From Halorubellus salinus (lineage in GTDB: Archaea; Halobacteriota; Halobacteria; Halobacteriales; Natrialbaceae), in contig NZ_JAJCVI010000004.1 of the NCBI RefSeq assembly GCF_020567525.1, forward strand, positions 496,001-560,000: DNA of 64,000 nucleotides, given 5' to 3'. The position numbers and the translations under genes are program-made. The notes beneath the pieces were generated by a model. That model saw only the letters and a program-made list of their open reading frames with translations, was not told where the DNA came from and did no database searches. Below are positions 51,092-59,600 of the stretch, piece by piece (within the stretch, counting starts at the first letter, position 1; every line of letters starts with the position of its first letter).

Positions 51092-53146
51092 ATGGCGACC
51101 GCTAGCGACCGCGACGACGCGTCGTCGTTCGCGAGCGACGGCGGGTCGATGTGGCGACTCTACGGCGAGTACGGCCGCGGGAACCTCTCGCTCGCCGGCG
51201 TCGGCACCGTCATGGCGGTCCTCTCGCGGGTCGTCGGCCTCCTGCCCGCGCTCCTGCTCGGGCTCGCCATCGACGCCATCCTCCTCGCCGACCGCCCGTA
51301 CGCGCTCCCGCTCGTCCCCGACGCCTGGATCCCTGAGAATGCGCCCGGGCAGGTCTGGTTCACCGTCGGCCTCCTCGTCGCCGCGACCGCGGTCGGCGCG
51401 ATAGCGAGCTACCTCCAGAACTACGGTTGGAACCGGTTCGCGCAGAACATCCAGCACGCGCTCCGCGTCGACGCCTACGAGTCGATGCAGGCGCTCGACC
51501 GGTCGTTCTTCGACCGGACGCGAACGGGCGAACTCCTCGCGGTCCTCAACAATGACGTCAACCAACTGGAGTCGTTCCTGACCGACGGCGTCAGCTCGAC
51601 GCTCCGCTTGCTCGCGCTCGTCCTCGGCGTCGGCGCCATCATGCTCGTCCTCAACCCCGTGCTCGCGCTCGCCGCGCTCGTCGCCGTCCCCGTCCTCGGC
51701 GCGTTCACGGTCGCGTTCGTCCGCCGCGTCCAACCGAAGTACGCGACGATGCGCGCGAGCGTCGGGTCGCTGAACGCCCGGTTGGAGAACAACGTCGGCG
51801 GGATCGAGGTCATCAAGACCGAGCACGCGGAGGCGTACGAGGCCGACCGCGTCCGCGAGGCCTCCCGCGAGTACTACGACGCGAACTGGGACGCCATCCG
51901 CACCCGCATCACGTTCTTCCCCGGACTCAGCGTCATCTCCGGGCTGAGCTTCGCGCTCACGTTCGTCGTCGGCGCGTTCTGGGTGCTCAACGGTCCACCG
52001 GCAGTCCTCGCCGCCGTCCCGGAGACCGCGCTCGGCGTGCGCCTCGGCGTCGCCGACGCGGTCACGCCCGGCGAGTTCGTGACGTTCATGCTCTACACCC
52101 AGCAGTTCGTGTGGCCGCTCGCGCAGTTCGGCCAGATCGTGAACAGCTACCAGCGCGCGAAAGCCTCCAGTGAGCGCGTGTACGGCGTCCTCACCGCCGA
52201 CGACGTCACGACCGACCCGGACGACCCCGTGCCGTTCGACGGCGTCGACGGACGCGTGGAGTACGACGACGTGACGTTCGCGTACCCCCGCGGGCCGGAC
52301 CTCGTCGGGGACGGTGGGGGCGAGGCCGCCGACAGCGACGGCGACGACCGTGACGATGCGGTCGCCGACGCGACCGAGTCCGTCGACCCCGAACCCGTCC
52401 TCCGCGACGTGTCCTTCAACGTCGCCCCCGGCGAGACGGTGGGCATCGTCGGGCCGACGGGGAGCGGGAAGTCCACGCTCGTGAAACTGCTCGTCCGACT
52501 CTACGACCCCGACGACGGCGAGGTCCGCGTCGACGACGTGGACGTGCGCGACCGGTCGCTCGCCGACCTCCGGCGGGCCGTCGGGTACGTCGCCCAGGAA
52601 CCGTTCCTGTTCTACGGGACCATCCGGGAGAACATCGCGTACGGGACGTTCGACGCGACCGACGCCGACGTCGAAGCCGCTGCGAGACGCGCGGCGGCCC
52701 ACGAGTTCGTCGCGAACCTCCCGGACGGCTACGACAGCGTCGTCGGCGAACGCGGCGTCCGCCTCTCAGGCGGGCAGCGCCAGCGCGTCGCGCTCGCCCG
52801 AACGATCCTCAAGGACCCAGCGATACTCGTGCTCGACGAGGCGACGAGTCACGTCGACACCGAGACCGAGGCCATCATCCAGCGGAGCCTCGCGGAGCTC
52901 GCGACCGACCGCACCACCATCGCGATCGCCCACCGGCTGTCGACCGTGAAGACAGCCGACCAGATACTCGTCCTCGAAGGCGGCCGCATCGTCGAGGCCG
53001 GGACGCACGACGCGCTCGTCGCCGAGGACGGCCTGTACGCGAACCTCTGGCGCGTCCAGGCCGGCGACATCGACGACCTCCCCGCGTCGTTCTTCGAGGC
53101 CGCCATCGAGCGGCGCGCCGCCATCGAGGGCGGCGAGGACGACTGA
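51092..53146 (+). CDS. ABC exporter half-transporter (fused membrane and ATPase domains)
   Basis: A 684-residue MsbA/LmrA-type half-transporter that would dimerise. The membrane domain (residues about 20-365) has six spans and the coupling regions typical of ABC exporters, for example LRVDAYESMQALDRSFFDRT. A low-complexity acidic linker (about residues 405-430) precedes the ATPase: Walker A VGIVGPTGSGKSTLVKLLV, Q-loop YVAQEPFLFYGTIRENIAYG, signature RLSGGQRQRVALARTILKDP, Walker B ILVLDEATSHVDTETEA, H-loop IAHRLSTVKTADQI. The acidic insertion is a haloarchaeal feature. Substrate unknown; no regulator or second half adjacent. Confidence 0.92.
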   Translation: MATASDRDDASSFASDGGSMWRLYGEYGRGNLSLAGVGTVMAVLSRVVGLLPALLLGLAIDAILLADRPYALPLVPDAWIPENAPGQVWFTVGLLVAATAVGAIASYLQNYGWNRFAQNIQHALRVDAYESMQALDRSFFDRTRTGELLAVLNNDVNQLESFLTDGVSSTLRLLALVLGVGAIMLVLNPVLALAALVAVPVLGAFTVAFVRRVQPKYATMRASVGSLNARLENNVGGIEVIKTEHAEAYEADRVREASREYYDANWDAIRTRITFFPGLSVISGLSFALTFVVGAFWVLNGPPAVLAAVPETALGVRLGVADAVTPGEFVTFMLYTQQFVWPLAQFGQIVNSYQRAKASSERVYGVLTADDVTTDPDDPVPFDGVDGRVEYDDVTFAYPRGPDLVGDGGGEAADSDGDDRDDAVADATESVDPEPVLRDVSFNVAPGETVGIVGPTGSGKSTLVKLLVRLYDPDDGEVRVDDVDVRDRSLADLRRAVGYVAQEPFLFYGTIRENIAYGTFDATDADVEAAARRAAAHEFVANLPDGYDSVVGERGVRLSGGQRQRVALARTILKDPAILVLDEATSHVDTETEAIIQRSLAELATDRTTIAIAHRLSTVKTADQILVLEGGRIVEAGTHDALVAEDGLYANLWRVQAGDIDDLPASFFEAAIERRAAIEGGEDD

Positions 53147-53211
53147 GCGACCGCACCTCGTGGCCGTCGCTCGGCGTTCAAAGGTCCCGCAGGAGTTCGC
53201 GTCGCCGTCGT

Positions 53212-53409
53212 TCAGGCGCTCGCGTCGTAGCCAGCGTCCTCGACGGCGGCGACGAGCGCGTCGACGTCCGCGTCCCCGTCGACGGTGACGGTATCGGTCT
53301 CGTTGTCCGCGCTCGCGTCGGTGACGCCTTCGACCTCGGCGAGCGCGTCCTCGACGCTCTCCTCGCAGTGTCCACAGGACATCCCCGTGACGGTGAGTTC
53401 AGTCGTCAT
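53212..53409 (-). CDS. heavy-metal-associated (HMA) domain protein, CopZ-like
   Basis: A 65-residue soluble metallochaperone, MTTELTVTGMSCGHCEESVE then DALAEVEGVTDASADNETDT. The metal-binding motif is MSCGHC, with the betaalphabetabetaalphabeta layout typical of Cu(I) chaperones. Partners such as a copper P-type ATPase are not in the window. The start at 53409 gives the standard domain; the frame is open to 53622 but the extra N-terminus is not protein-like. It converges on the ABC exporter. Confidence 0.93.
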   Translation of the reverse strand: MTTELTVTGMSCGHCEESVEDALAEVEGVTDASADNETDTVTVDGDADVDALVAAVEDAGYDASA

Positions 53410-53565
53410 ACCCGTTCGGTGGGTATCGAGCGTGAAACGAGTGACGAAAGACGGGAGCGTCGGGCGACGACCGGGAGCCGTCGCTCTCGACCGCTGCACG
53501 TCGCCGTCGGTCGACGACGCGAGCGCTCTTGGGTGGTTGTGTTCTGAGAGAATCGAGGTCTGAAA

Positions 53566-53583
53566 CGTCGCCGTCAGGCGACG
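53566..53583 (-). terminator. hairpin just after cspA
   Basis: cgtcgcc, loop gtca, ggcgacg: a perfect 7-bp stem, starting 14 bases downstream of the cspA stop (53597, minus strand). There is no T-run, so termination is only suggested. Confidence 0.3.
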
Positions 53584-53596
53584 GCGTGGACCTTGG

Positions 53597-53791
53597 TTAG
53601 ACGCGAAGAACGTTCTTCGCACGCGGGCCCTTGGGGGCCTGCTCGATGTCGAATTCGATCTCGGTGCCTTCCGTCAGGTCCTCGCCGCCAACGTCCTCCA
53701 TGTGGAAGAAAACGTCGTCGTCGCTGTCCTCGGTGGAGATGAAACCGTAGCCGCCTGTGTCGTTGAAGAAATCAACCTTACCGTTTGCCAT
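53597..53791 (-). CDS. cspA: cold-shock-domain protein CspA-like
   Basis: A 64-residue single-stranded nucleic-acid-binding OB-fold protein, MANGKVDFFNDTGGYGFIST. RNP1-like GKVDFFNDTGGYGFI and RNP2-like DVFFHMED are both present, followed by LTEGTEIEFDIEQAPKGPRA. Acts as an RNA chaperone; haloarchaea carry several copies. Minus-strand TATA-like ccttatcc (plus-strand 53819-53826) lies about 30 bases above the ATG at 53791. A hairpin follows the stop. Confidence 0.96.
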   Translation of the reverse strand: MANGKVDFFNDTGGYGFISTEDSDDDVFFHMEDVGGEDLTEGTEIEFDIEQAPKGPRAKNVLRV

Positions 53792-54107
53792 TGCAACTTA
53801 ACGAAAGCCGACAGCACGGATAAGGGTTGTGTATCTGTTTTCTATGAGCGCAGAATAGAATACGAGTGTCCGCAAAGAAGCCACAATTCTGGATATCTGT
53901 TTCGGATGGGGTGGGTTCGCTCGGGATCGGTGACCGTTCAGTCACGACGGGGGCGAACTATCGACGCATCCACAGTTCGCGCCCCGGCTGCCATCCATTC
54001 CCACGCACTGGGGCTCCGTGGTGCGGTTCGACGACTGACGGCATCGACCGGCACGGCACGTGCTCGCACGGTCGTCGGGGTGGTCGCGTGGCTCGCGACG
54101 AGGGCGG
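53792..54107. other. 316-base spacer upstream of cspA
   Basis: Contains the cspA promoter (ccttatcc on the minus strand) and an AT-rich region near 53830-53880. The rest is GC-rich. I see no gene or RNA. Confidence 0.5.
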
Positions 54108-54953
54108 TCACTCCCGCGCGTCGTACTCCTGGTAGATGACCTCGCCACAGGCCTTGCAGTGCGAGGCGTCCCGGTCGTGGTTCGACAGCCCGCAGTTCGG
54201 GCACGTCACGTCCACGGTGTCCTTCGACGCCCACTCGCGGACGATCTTGCTCGCCTGCCAGGGGATGAGGATGATGCCCGCGATGATGGTCGCGACCGTG
54301 ATCCAGCGCCCGGCCCGCGTCATCGGCACGATGTCGCCGAACCCGACCGTCGACACGGTCACGACCGTGTAGTAGAACGCGTCCCCGAAGTTCCCGACCG
54401 TCGCGTTCACCTCGTGCTCGACGCTGTAGAACAACCCCGCGGACACGAAGAAGATCACGAGCACCGTCAGCAGGAGCTTCACCGCCCGGAGCGTGTTGTC
54501 CGACACCGTCCCGAAGAAGAACTCCGCGTCGCTCGTGAACCGATAGAACCGCAGGACGCGCACCACCCGAATCACGCGGAGGAACCCGAACTCCAGGGTC
54601 ACCGCCGGTACCGGCGCGACGAGCACGAGCAGCGTCGGGAGGATCGCGAGCAGGTCCACCATCGTGTACCCGCTCGTCGCCTCCGCGAACCGGTCCTCGG
54701 CGCCGTACAACCGCAGCACGTACTCGCCGAGGAACACGAGCCCGATGCCGACCTCGAGGTCCCAGAGGAGCGCGTCCGTCGTCGCCGACGTCGGGTACGT
54801 CTCCGCGACGAAGATCGCGACGAACACGAGGTTCAGGACCATCAACGCGATGTCGATGGCCTTCCCGAGCCACGTCCGATGGTCGAGGAGGTAGAACCGG
54901 ACGGTGTCGCGTAACTCCCGGCCGGTGTCGTCCGGCGTCGACGCCGTCCCCAT
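54108..54953 (-). CDS. voltage-sensor-type potassium channel with C-terminal zinc ribbon
   Basis: A 281-residue ion-channel protein of the Kv/KCNQ-like family. After a 30-residue cytoplasmic N-terminus, six spans are seen. The S4 segment is RVIRVVRVLRFYRF with Arg at about every third position, the pore helix and filter are YYTVVTVSTVGFGDIVPM (selectivity motif TVGFGD), and S6 is GRWITVATIIAGIILIPWQA. A cytoplasmic C-terminal four-cysteine zinc ribbon (CPNCGLSNHD and CKACGEVIYQ) follows. This filter predicts K+ selectivity. The ATG at 54953 is used instead of the open frame to 55088 because the upstream part is the divergent spacer shared with a heliorhodopsin gene (173 bases between starts). 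Confidence 0.9.
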   Translation of the reverse strand: MGTASTPDDTGRELRDTVRFYLLDHRTWLGKAIDIALMVLNLVFVAIFVAETYPTSATTDALLWDLEVGIGLVFLGEYVLRLYGAEDRFAEATSGYTMVDLLAILPTLLVLVAPVPAVTLEFGFLRVIRVVRVLRFYRFTSDAEFFFGTVSDNTLRAVKLLLTVLVIFFVSAGLFYSVEHEVNATVGNFGDAFYYTVVTVSTVGFGDIVPMTRAGRWITVATIIAGIILIPWQASKIVREWASKDTVDVTCPNCGLSNHDRDASHCKACGEVIYQEYDARE

Positions 54954-55093
54954 ACCCCCACCCAGCGCGTCGACGAACGTAGGTTCTCGGGTTCGGTCCC
55001 ACCACCGGCTCGTCGTTCCACGTGGCGTCGTGAGCGGGGCGTGCCCCAGTTCTCGGGTCGTCAGTCGACCGCGACGCCCCGTTCGCACGAAGC

Positions 55094-55101
55094 ATTATAT
55101 T
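55094..55101 (+). promoter_or_regulatory. TATA box of the heliorhodopsin gene
   Basis: attatatt is centred about 29 bases before the ATG at 55127; strong for this GC-rich genome. Confidence 0.6.
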
Positions 55102-55126
55102 GTCTGTTATCGTGTACTTAAGCGGT

Positions 55127-55960
55127 ATGTCCGCCCGTCCCACGCCCGACAGCACCGATACGTCGACCGCAGAACCGACTGCAGAACTGTCGTCGCTCCC
55201 GCGGTACAAGCGTCTCCGACGCTGGAACGCCGTCATGGCAGTCCTCCACTTCGTCCAGGGGGCCGCGATGGTCGCCATCGCCGAATCGGTCCAGTGGCCG
55301 CTCACGTACACGCGGTACGAACTGAACCCCGCAACCGACGCCATCGCCCCGGCGAGCGCCCTCTGGACGGAGATAACGCTCCCCCTCCTCGTCGCCGGGT
55401 TCCTCCTCCTCTCCGCGCTCGCCCACGCTCTCATCGCGACCGTCCTCTACGACCGCTACGTCGCGTACCTCGACCGCGGCATGAACCCCTACCGGTGGTA
55501 CGAGTACGCCGTGAGCGCGTCGCTCATGATCGTCGTCATCGGGATGCTCGCCGGCATCTGGGACGTCGGCACGCTCGCCGCGCTCTTCGGGCTCGTCGCC
55601 GTGATGAACCTCTGCGGGCTCGCGATGGAACGCCACAACCAGACCACCGACCGTACCGACTGGACGACGTACCTCATCGGGACGCTCGCCGGCATCGTCC
55701 CGTGGGTCGTCATCGGCATCGCACTCGGCGGCTCGATCGTCGCGAGCAACGGCCAGGTCCCCGACTTCGTCATCGCGATCTACGTCTCGATCTTCGTGTT
55801 CTTCAACCTCTTCGGCATCAACATGATCCTCCAGTACCGCGAGACCTGGAAGTGGGAGGACTACCTGTTCGGCGAGCGCACGTACATCGTGCTCAGCCTC
55901 GTCGCGAAGTCGCTGCTCGCGTGGCAGGTGTACTTCGGCACCGTGAACTCCCCGATCTGA
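55127..55960 (+). CDS. heliorhodopsin
   Basis: A 277-residue seven-helix retinal protein. The conserved Schiff-base helix reads SLVAKSLLAWQVYFGT, with Lys261 in the C-terminal helix. The third helix begins RWYEYAVSASLMIVVIGMLA, where Glu126 is placed as the counterion known from heliorhodopsins. The first helix block RWNAVMAVLHFVQGAAMVAI fits the family's N...H..QG..M pattern. The sequence differs from the type I rhodopsins of haloarchaea (no DXXXT/RYXDW-type third helix). Heliorhodopsins have an inverted membrane topology and largely unknown roles; no direct signalling partner is universal. The divergent neighbour is a potassium channel. The ATG follows a good TATA box. Confidence 0.93.
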   Translation: MSARPTPDSTDTSTAEPTAELSSLPRYKRLRRWNAVMAVLHFVQGAAMVAIAESVQWPLTYTRYELNPATDAIAPASALWTEITLPLLVAGFLLLSALAHALIATVLYDRYVAYLDRGMNPYRWYEYAVSASLMIVVIGMLAGIWDVGTLAALFGLVAVMNLCGLAMERHNQTTDRTDWTTYLIGTLAGIVPWVVIGIALGGSIVASNGQVPDFVIAIYVSIFVFFNLFGINMILQYRETWKWEDYLFGERTYIVLSLVAKSLLAWQVYFGTVNSPI

Positions 55961-56024
55961 GCGCGGCACGCGCGACCCCACCTCCGGCTGTACCTTTACC
56001 CTTCTCGCGGTCCAACGCTCACGG

Positions 56025-56189
56025 GTGACGTCGTCGACGTACACCTGCCAGTGCGGTGCGCGCCTCCGGTACAGGCAGGACATGGAGCGGCGGCCGGGTG
56101 GCCGGCACGCGAACTGGGTGTGCGGCGACTGCGGGCTCCCCGTCCCGGGGGGCGTCGCACAGCGACTCCGGCACCAGCACCCGTCCTGA
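56025..56189 (+). CDS. 54-aa zinc-finger microprotein
   Basis: GTG-started small protein reading TSSTYTCQCGARLRYRQDME and RRPGGRHANWVCGDCGLPVP, ending QRLRHQHPS. The pairs CQC and CGDC make a compact four-cysteine zinc knuckle, with many Arg/His residues suggesting nucleic-acid binding. A TATA-like cctttacc (55993-56000) lies about 29 bases upstream, at leaderless distance from the GTG. It is downstream of the heliorhodopsin in the same direction, 64 bases away, with its own promoter-like box. Confidence 0.72.
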   Translation: MTSSTYTCQCGARLRYRQDMERRPGGRHANWVCGDCGLPVPGGVAQRLRHQHPS

Positions 56190-56359
56190 GTCGACCCGTC
56201 GCGGGACGCCACGTCCGGCCACGCTCGCGCAGGGGCTCGAAGCCCAGAACTATTGCGGTCGAGACGGTTAGGGTACGGTATCTTGGCGCCAGTCCAGTTC
56301 CAGACGCGTATGTGCCGCGCGAACGCCCCGTCGACGCGGCCGCCAGCGAGGACGATGCG

Positions 56360-58519
56360 ATGACCGACGAGAACAAGGGCGTCGTCGGGCGACGAGCCGT
56401 GCTCGCGGCAGCCGCGACCACCGGGGCGACGTCGCTCGCAGGCTGTGGATTCCTCGACGCCGGCGACGACGGCGAGAGCACGACCGTTGACGACGACCGG
56501 GCTCGCGACCTCGCAGCGCAGTTCACGCCGACGCTCGTCTTCGACCGCCGCGAGCGCTGGTTCCCGACCGACCCCCGCCAGTTCGAGTCCGAGCGCGACG
56601 GCGACACGGTCGTCGACGGGTTCGACGCGCTCAACGGCTACGTCGCCGCCGGCGGGCACGCCGACCCGCCCGAGCCGCGCGTATTCTACAACGTCCGCGA
56701 GTACGCCGACTCGCCGCTCGCGGTCGTCCAGTACTGGTTCTACTCGGCGTTCGACCAGTTCACGACGAACTTCCACTGGCACGACTGGGAGCTCCTCCAG
56801 GTCTTCGTCGACACGGACACCGAGGAGCCCCAGTTGTACGTCGCGAGCTCGCACTCGCGGAAGGTCCCGAACAACGAGTTCCTCGACCCCGACCGGCGTC
56901 CGCGCGTGCTCTCCGAGCTCGGCTCGCACTCCAGCGGCCTGTCCGTGAACGCCGACGAGGAGCGCTTCCAGCGGTTCCCCATCGAGGACGACGTCGCCGA
57001 CGTCACGAACAGCGTCATCGACAGCGTCGAGGACGCTGCCGCCATCCCGCTTGCGTACGGCCTGCCGCGCGACGAAGGGTTCGCGCTTCCCTTCGCGGTC
57101 CCGGAACTCGACGGGACGCCCGTCTACGACCACGAACGCCTCCCGGACGTGACCGGATCGGACTTCGTTCCCGACGACGTCACGATCCGGTCCTTCGACG
57201 CGCTCGATTCGCCGCCCGAGGACCTGCCGGCGCGCGAGAACGGCCTCGTCTTCGAGCACGAGGCCCGCGACGACGGGAGCGCGGACGAGACGTACGACCT
57301 CGTCCCCACGGCCGAACTGGAGTACATCGACGACCACGTCGGCCCGCAGTTGAGCTTCGAGTTCGCGGTCCCGCAGTTCGCCGAGGACGCCATCGCGAGC
57401 CACATCACGACCACGGGCGTCCCCTGGCAGGACCCGCGGTACGAGAACCCGGCGAACGACATCACCGAACCCCGGCACCGTGGCGCGCTCGCGAAGCGCT
57501 ACGACGCCATCGGCGAGCCCTCGCCCGCGAACCAGGTCGTCGCGTTCGTCACGAACGCGGTGAGTGCCCCGGACGCGCCCGACGGCGACGGCGTGACGAC
57601 CGAGGCGACGGGAACCGAGGCGGTGGCGCTCCTCGAGAGCGACCCCGAGGCGGTCCCGACGTTCCGCGGGGTCGCAGCCGTCCAGGACGTCCCCGACGGC
57701 GACCACACGCTCACCGTGAACGGCGCGGGCGTCGCTCCCCACAGCGAGCCCGTCTCGACGGGTGGCGGGTCGGCGGCCGACGACGAGGACGGCGAGACGA
57801 CGGACGGCGACGGGACGACGACGGTGGCGGGCGTCGACGGCGAGATCCCGCTCGTCGCACGCGAGAACGCCGTGAAGCTCGACGTCGACGGCCGCGACGT
57901 CGACCGCGACCTCTCGCGAGTGGCCGTCAGTGACGACTTCGGCGGCCGGCTCTACGACGCCCCCATCGACGAGCGCGACGGCCTCTACGTCCACCGCGAC
58001 GGCGCGTTCACGACCGAGGTCCGCGACAGCGACGACGAGGTCGGTGCGTTCCGCGTCAACCCTGCTGCCAGTTCAGCGTCCGGGTCCGGGAGCGAGTCCG
58101 ACGACGACGACGGCGATACGGACGACGACGGTCGGGACCGCGTCGTCGTCGAGAACCCGACCACGGGGAAGACGCCGCTCGCGACGTACGTCGCCGACGT
58201 CGCTGCAGAGACCCAGGCGCAGGTCGAGGCCGTCGACACCGAGGACGCCGAGGGTCGCGCGAACTCCGTGGACGGCCTCGAGCAAGCGCTCGCCGCGGTC
58301 GTCGACGCCGCCGAACGCGCCGCCGACCGCGCCCGCGACGGCGACCGCGAGAACGCCGACCGGCAACTCGAGACCGTCGTCGAGCGACTCCAGCGCGTCG
58401 CCGAGCGACTCGCGGAAGCGAGCGACGCCATCCCCGACGACCTCGGGCTCGCGACCGACAAACGCCTCCAGCAAGTGCGCGAACGCACCGCGCAAGCGCA
58501 GGACGCAGAGAAGCTCTGA
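56360..58519 (+). CDS. large Tat-exported lipoprotein, HDWE-motif N-terminal domain and helical C-terminus
   Basis: A 719-residue secreted lipoprotein. The Tat signal GRRAVLAAAATTGATSLAGC (residues about 10-30) ends in a lipobox. The first domain contains VQYWFYSAFDQFTTNFHWHD followed by WELLQVFVDTDTEEPQLYVA near residues 123-160. The HDWE core resembles the HDWE heptapeptide region of necrosis-inducing (NPP1) proteins and Vps62-like domains, but the context is different. A long Asp/Thr-rich linker with no fold follows, then a helical terminal region (QALAAVVDAAERAADRARDG; LETVVERLQRVAERLAEAS) that may form a coiled coil. The ATG at 56360 starts the signal. No enzymatic function is claimed. 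Confidence 0.72.
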   Translation: MTDENKGVVGRRAVLAAAATTGATSLAGCGFLDAGDDGESTTVDDDRARDLAAQFTPTLVFDRRERWFPTDPRQFESERDGDTVVDGFDALNGYVAAGGHADPPEPRVFYNVREYADSPLAVVQYWFYSAFDQFTTNFHWHDWELLQVFVDTDTEEPQLYVASSHSRKVPNNEFLDPDRRPRVLSELGSHSSGLSVNADEERFQRFPIEDDVADVTNSVIDSVEDAAAIPLAYGLPRDEGFALPFAVPELDGTPVYDHERLPDVTGSDFVPDDVTIRSFDALDSPPEDLPARENGLVFEHEARDDGSADETYDLVPTAELEYIDDHVGPQLSFEFAVPQFAEDAIASHITTTGVPWQDPRYENPANDITEPRHRGALAKRYDAIGEPSPANQVVAFVTNAVSAPDAPDGDGVTTEATGTEAVALLESDPEAVPTFRGVAAVQDVPDGDHTLTVNGAGVAPHSEPVSTGGGSAADDEDGETTDGDGTTTVAGVDGEIPLVARENAVKLDVDGRDVDRDLSRVAVSDDFGGRLYDAPIDERDGLYVHRDGAFTTEVRDSDDEVGAFRVNPAASSASGSGSESDDDDGDTDDDGRDRVVVENPTTGKTPLATYVADVAAETQAQVEAVDTEDAEGRANSVDGLEQALAAVVDAAERAADRARDGDRENADRQLETVVERLQRVAERLAEASDAIPDDLGLATDKRLQQVRERTAQAQDAEKL

Positions 58520-58590
58520 GCGGCCCCGAACGCATCGCTCCGCACACGCACGTCGTCGGCGAAGCCGACGTCGAGCAGGGGTGGCGCGGC

Positions 58591-58598
58591 GCTTAACC
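58591..58598 (+). promoter_or_regulatory. TATA-like box of the arsA-type gene
   Basis: gcttaacc lies about 27 bases before the GTG at 58622, supporting that GTG as the start of a leaderless transcript. Confidence 0.5.
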
Positions 58599-58621
58599 CG
58601 ATAGCACGCCAACGAGAGAAC

Positions 58622-59572
58622 GTGCAGCAGTACGTGTTCTACGGCGGGAAAGGCGGTGTCGGGAAGACGACCGCTGCGGCAGCGACCGCGCTGGCGGCCG
58701 CCGAACGCGGGGAGCGAACGCTCGTCGTCTCCACGGACCCCGCGCACTCGCTCGCGGACGCGTACGACCTCGAGCCCGATACCGGGCGACGGCGCGTCGC
58801 GGACGACCTCTGGATGGAGGAGGTCGGCCCGGAATCCGGGGAGCGAGCGTACCGGATGGTGCTGTCGACGGTCGCGTCGGAACTCCGCTCCGCCGGCATC
58901 AGGCTCGACGACGACGAGATAGAGCGGTTGTTCGCGGCCGGTATCGCACCGGGGAGCGACGAACTCGCCGCGCTCGAGTGCATCGCGGGGACGCTCGACG
59001 AGGACTTCGACCGCGTCGTCGTCGACACCGCACCGACGGGGCACACGCTCCGACTCCTCGACCTCCCGGACGTCCTCCGGGAGACGCTCGCCGCGACGTC
59101 GTCGCTCCGCGGGCAGGTCCGGCGACTCGTCGACGGCGCGCGAAGCGCCGTCTTCGGCCCGGCGTACTACGCGTTCGGCCGGGGCGGCGACGACGCGGAC
59201 GAGGAATCGCTGTCGGCGCTCGCCGACCGCATGGCGACCGTCCGCGACCTCGTCCGGGCACCCGACCGCGCGGAGTTCCGCGTCGTCACGACGCCCGAAC
59301 CGATGGCGGTCGCCGAGACCCGCCGGTTCGTCGAGGAGCTCGCCGCCGACGACGTCCCCGTCCAGACGCTCGTCGTCAACCGGATCCTCCGGGACGTCGA
59401 CGCCGACTGCGACCGCTGCCGCGCACGCGCCAGCCAGCACGCCGACCAGTTGCGGGCACTCCGCGACGCGTTCCCCGACCGGACCGTCGTCGAACTTCCC
59501 GAGTTCGACGCCGACACCGACCAGCGAACCGCACTCGAGGACCTCGGAACGCGGCTCCTCGGCGACCGCTGA
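58622..59572 (+). CDS. ArsA/Get3-family ATPase
   Basis: A 316-residue deviant-Walker ATPase starting with GTG (QQYVFYGGKGGVGKTTAAAA), P-loop GGKGGVGKTT. Switch I is STDPAHSLADAYDLE, switch II is VVVDTAPTGHTLRLLDLPDV, and the A-loop-type block is TPEPMAVAETRRFVEELAAD. A CxxC (DCDRCRARASQHADQ, near residue 265) matches the zinc site of the dimeric Get3 group rather than arsenite ArsA, so a tail-anchored-protein or general chaperone role is possible. No arsenic genes are nearby. It follows the big lipoprotein gene by about 100 bases. Confidence 0.92.
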   Translation: MQQYVFYGGKGGVGKTTAAAATALAAAERGERTLVVSTDPAHSLADAYDLEPDTGRRRVADDLWMEEVGPESGERAYRMVLSTVASELRSAGIRLDDDEIERLFAAGIAPGSDELAALECIAGTLDEDFDRVVVDTAPTGHTLRLLDLPDVLRETLAATSSLRGQVRRLVDGARSAVFGPAYYAFGRGGDDADEESLSALADRMATVRDLVRAPDRAEFRVVTTPEPMAVAETRRFVEELAADDVPVQTLVVNRILRDVDADCDRCRARASQHADQLRALRDAFPDRTVVELPEFDADTDQRTALEDLGTRLLGDR

Positions 59573-59600
59573 CGAGGGCGACCCGGGTGGCCTCGCCGCC

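Noticed and set aside
55114-55121. Second TATA-like gtacttaa in the heliorhodopsin promoter
   Set aside because: Only about 6-10 bases before the ATG, too close to serve that start; the box at 55094 is correctly spaced.
55118-57994. 958-codon minus-strand open frame
   Set aside because: Antisense to the heliorhodopsin, zinc microprotein and lipoprotein genes, with no protein-like features; the plus-strand genes have promoters and motifs.
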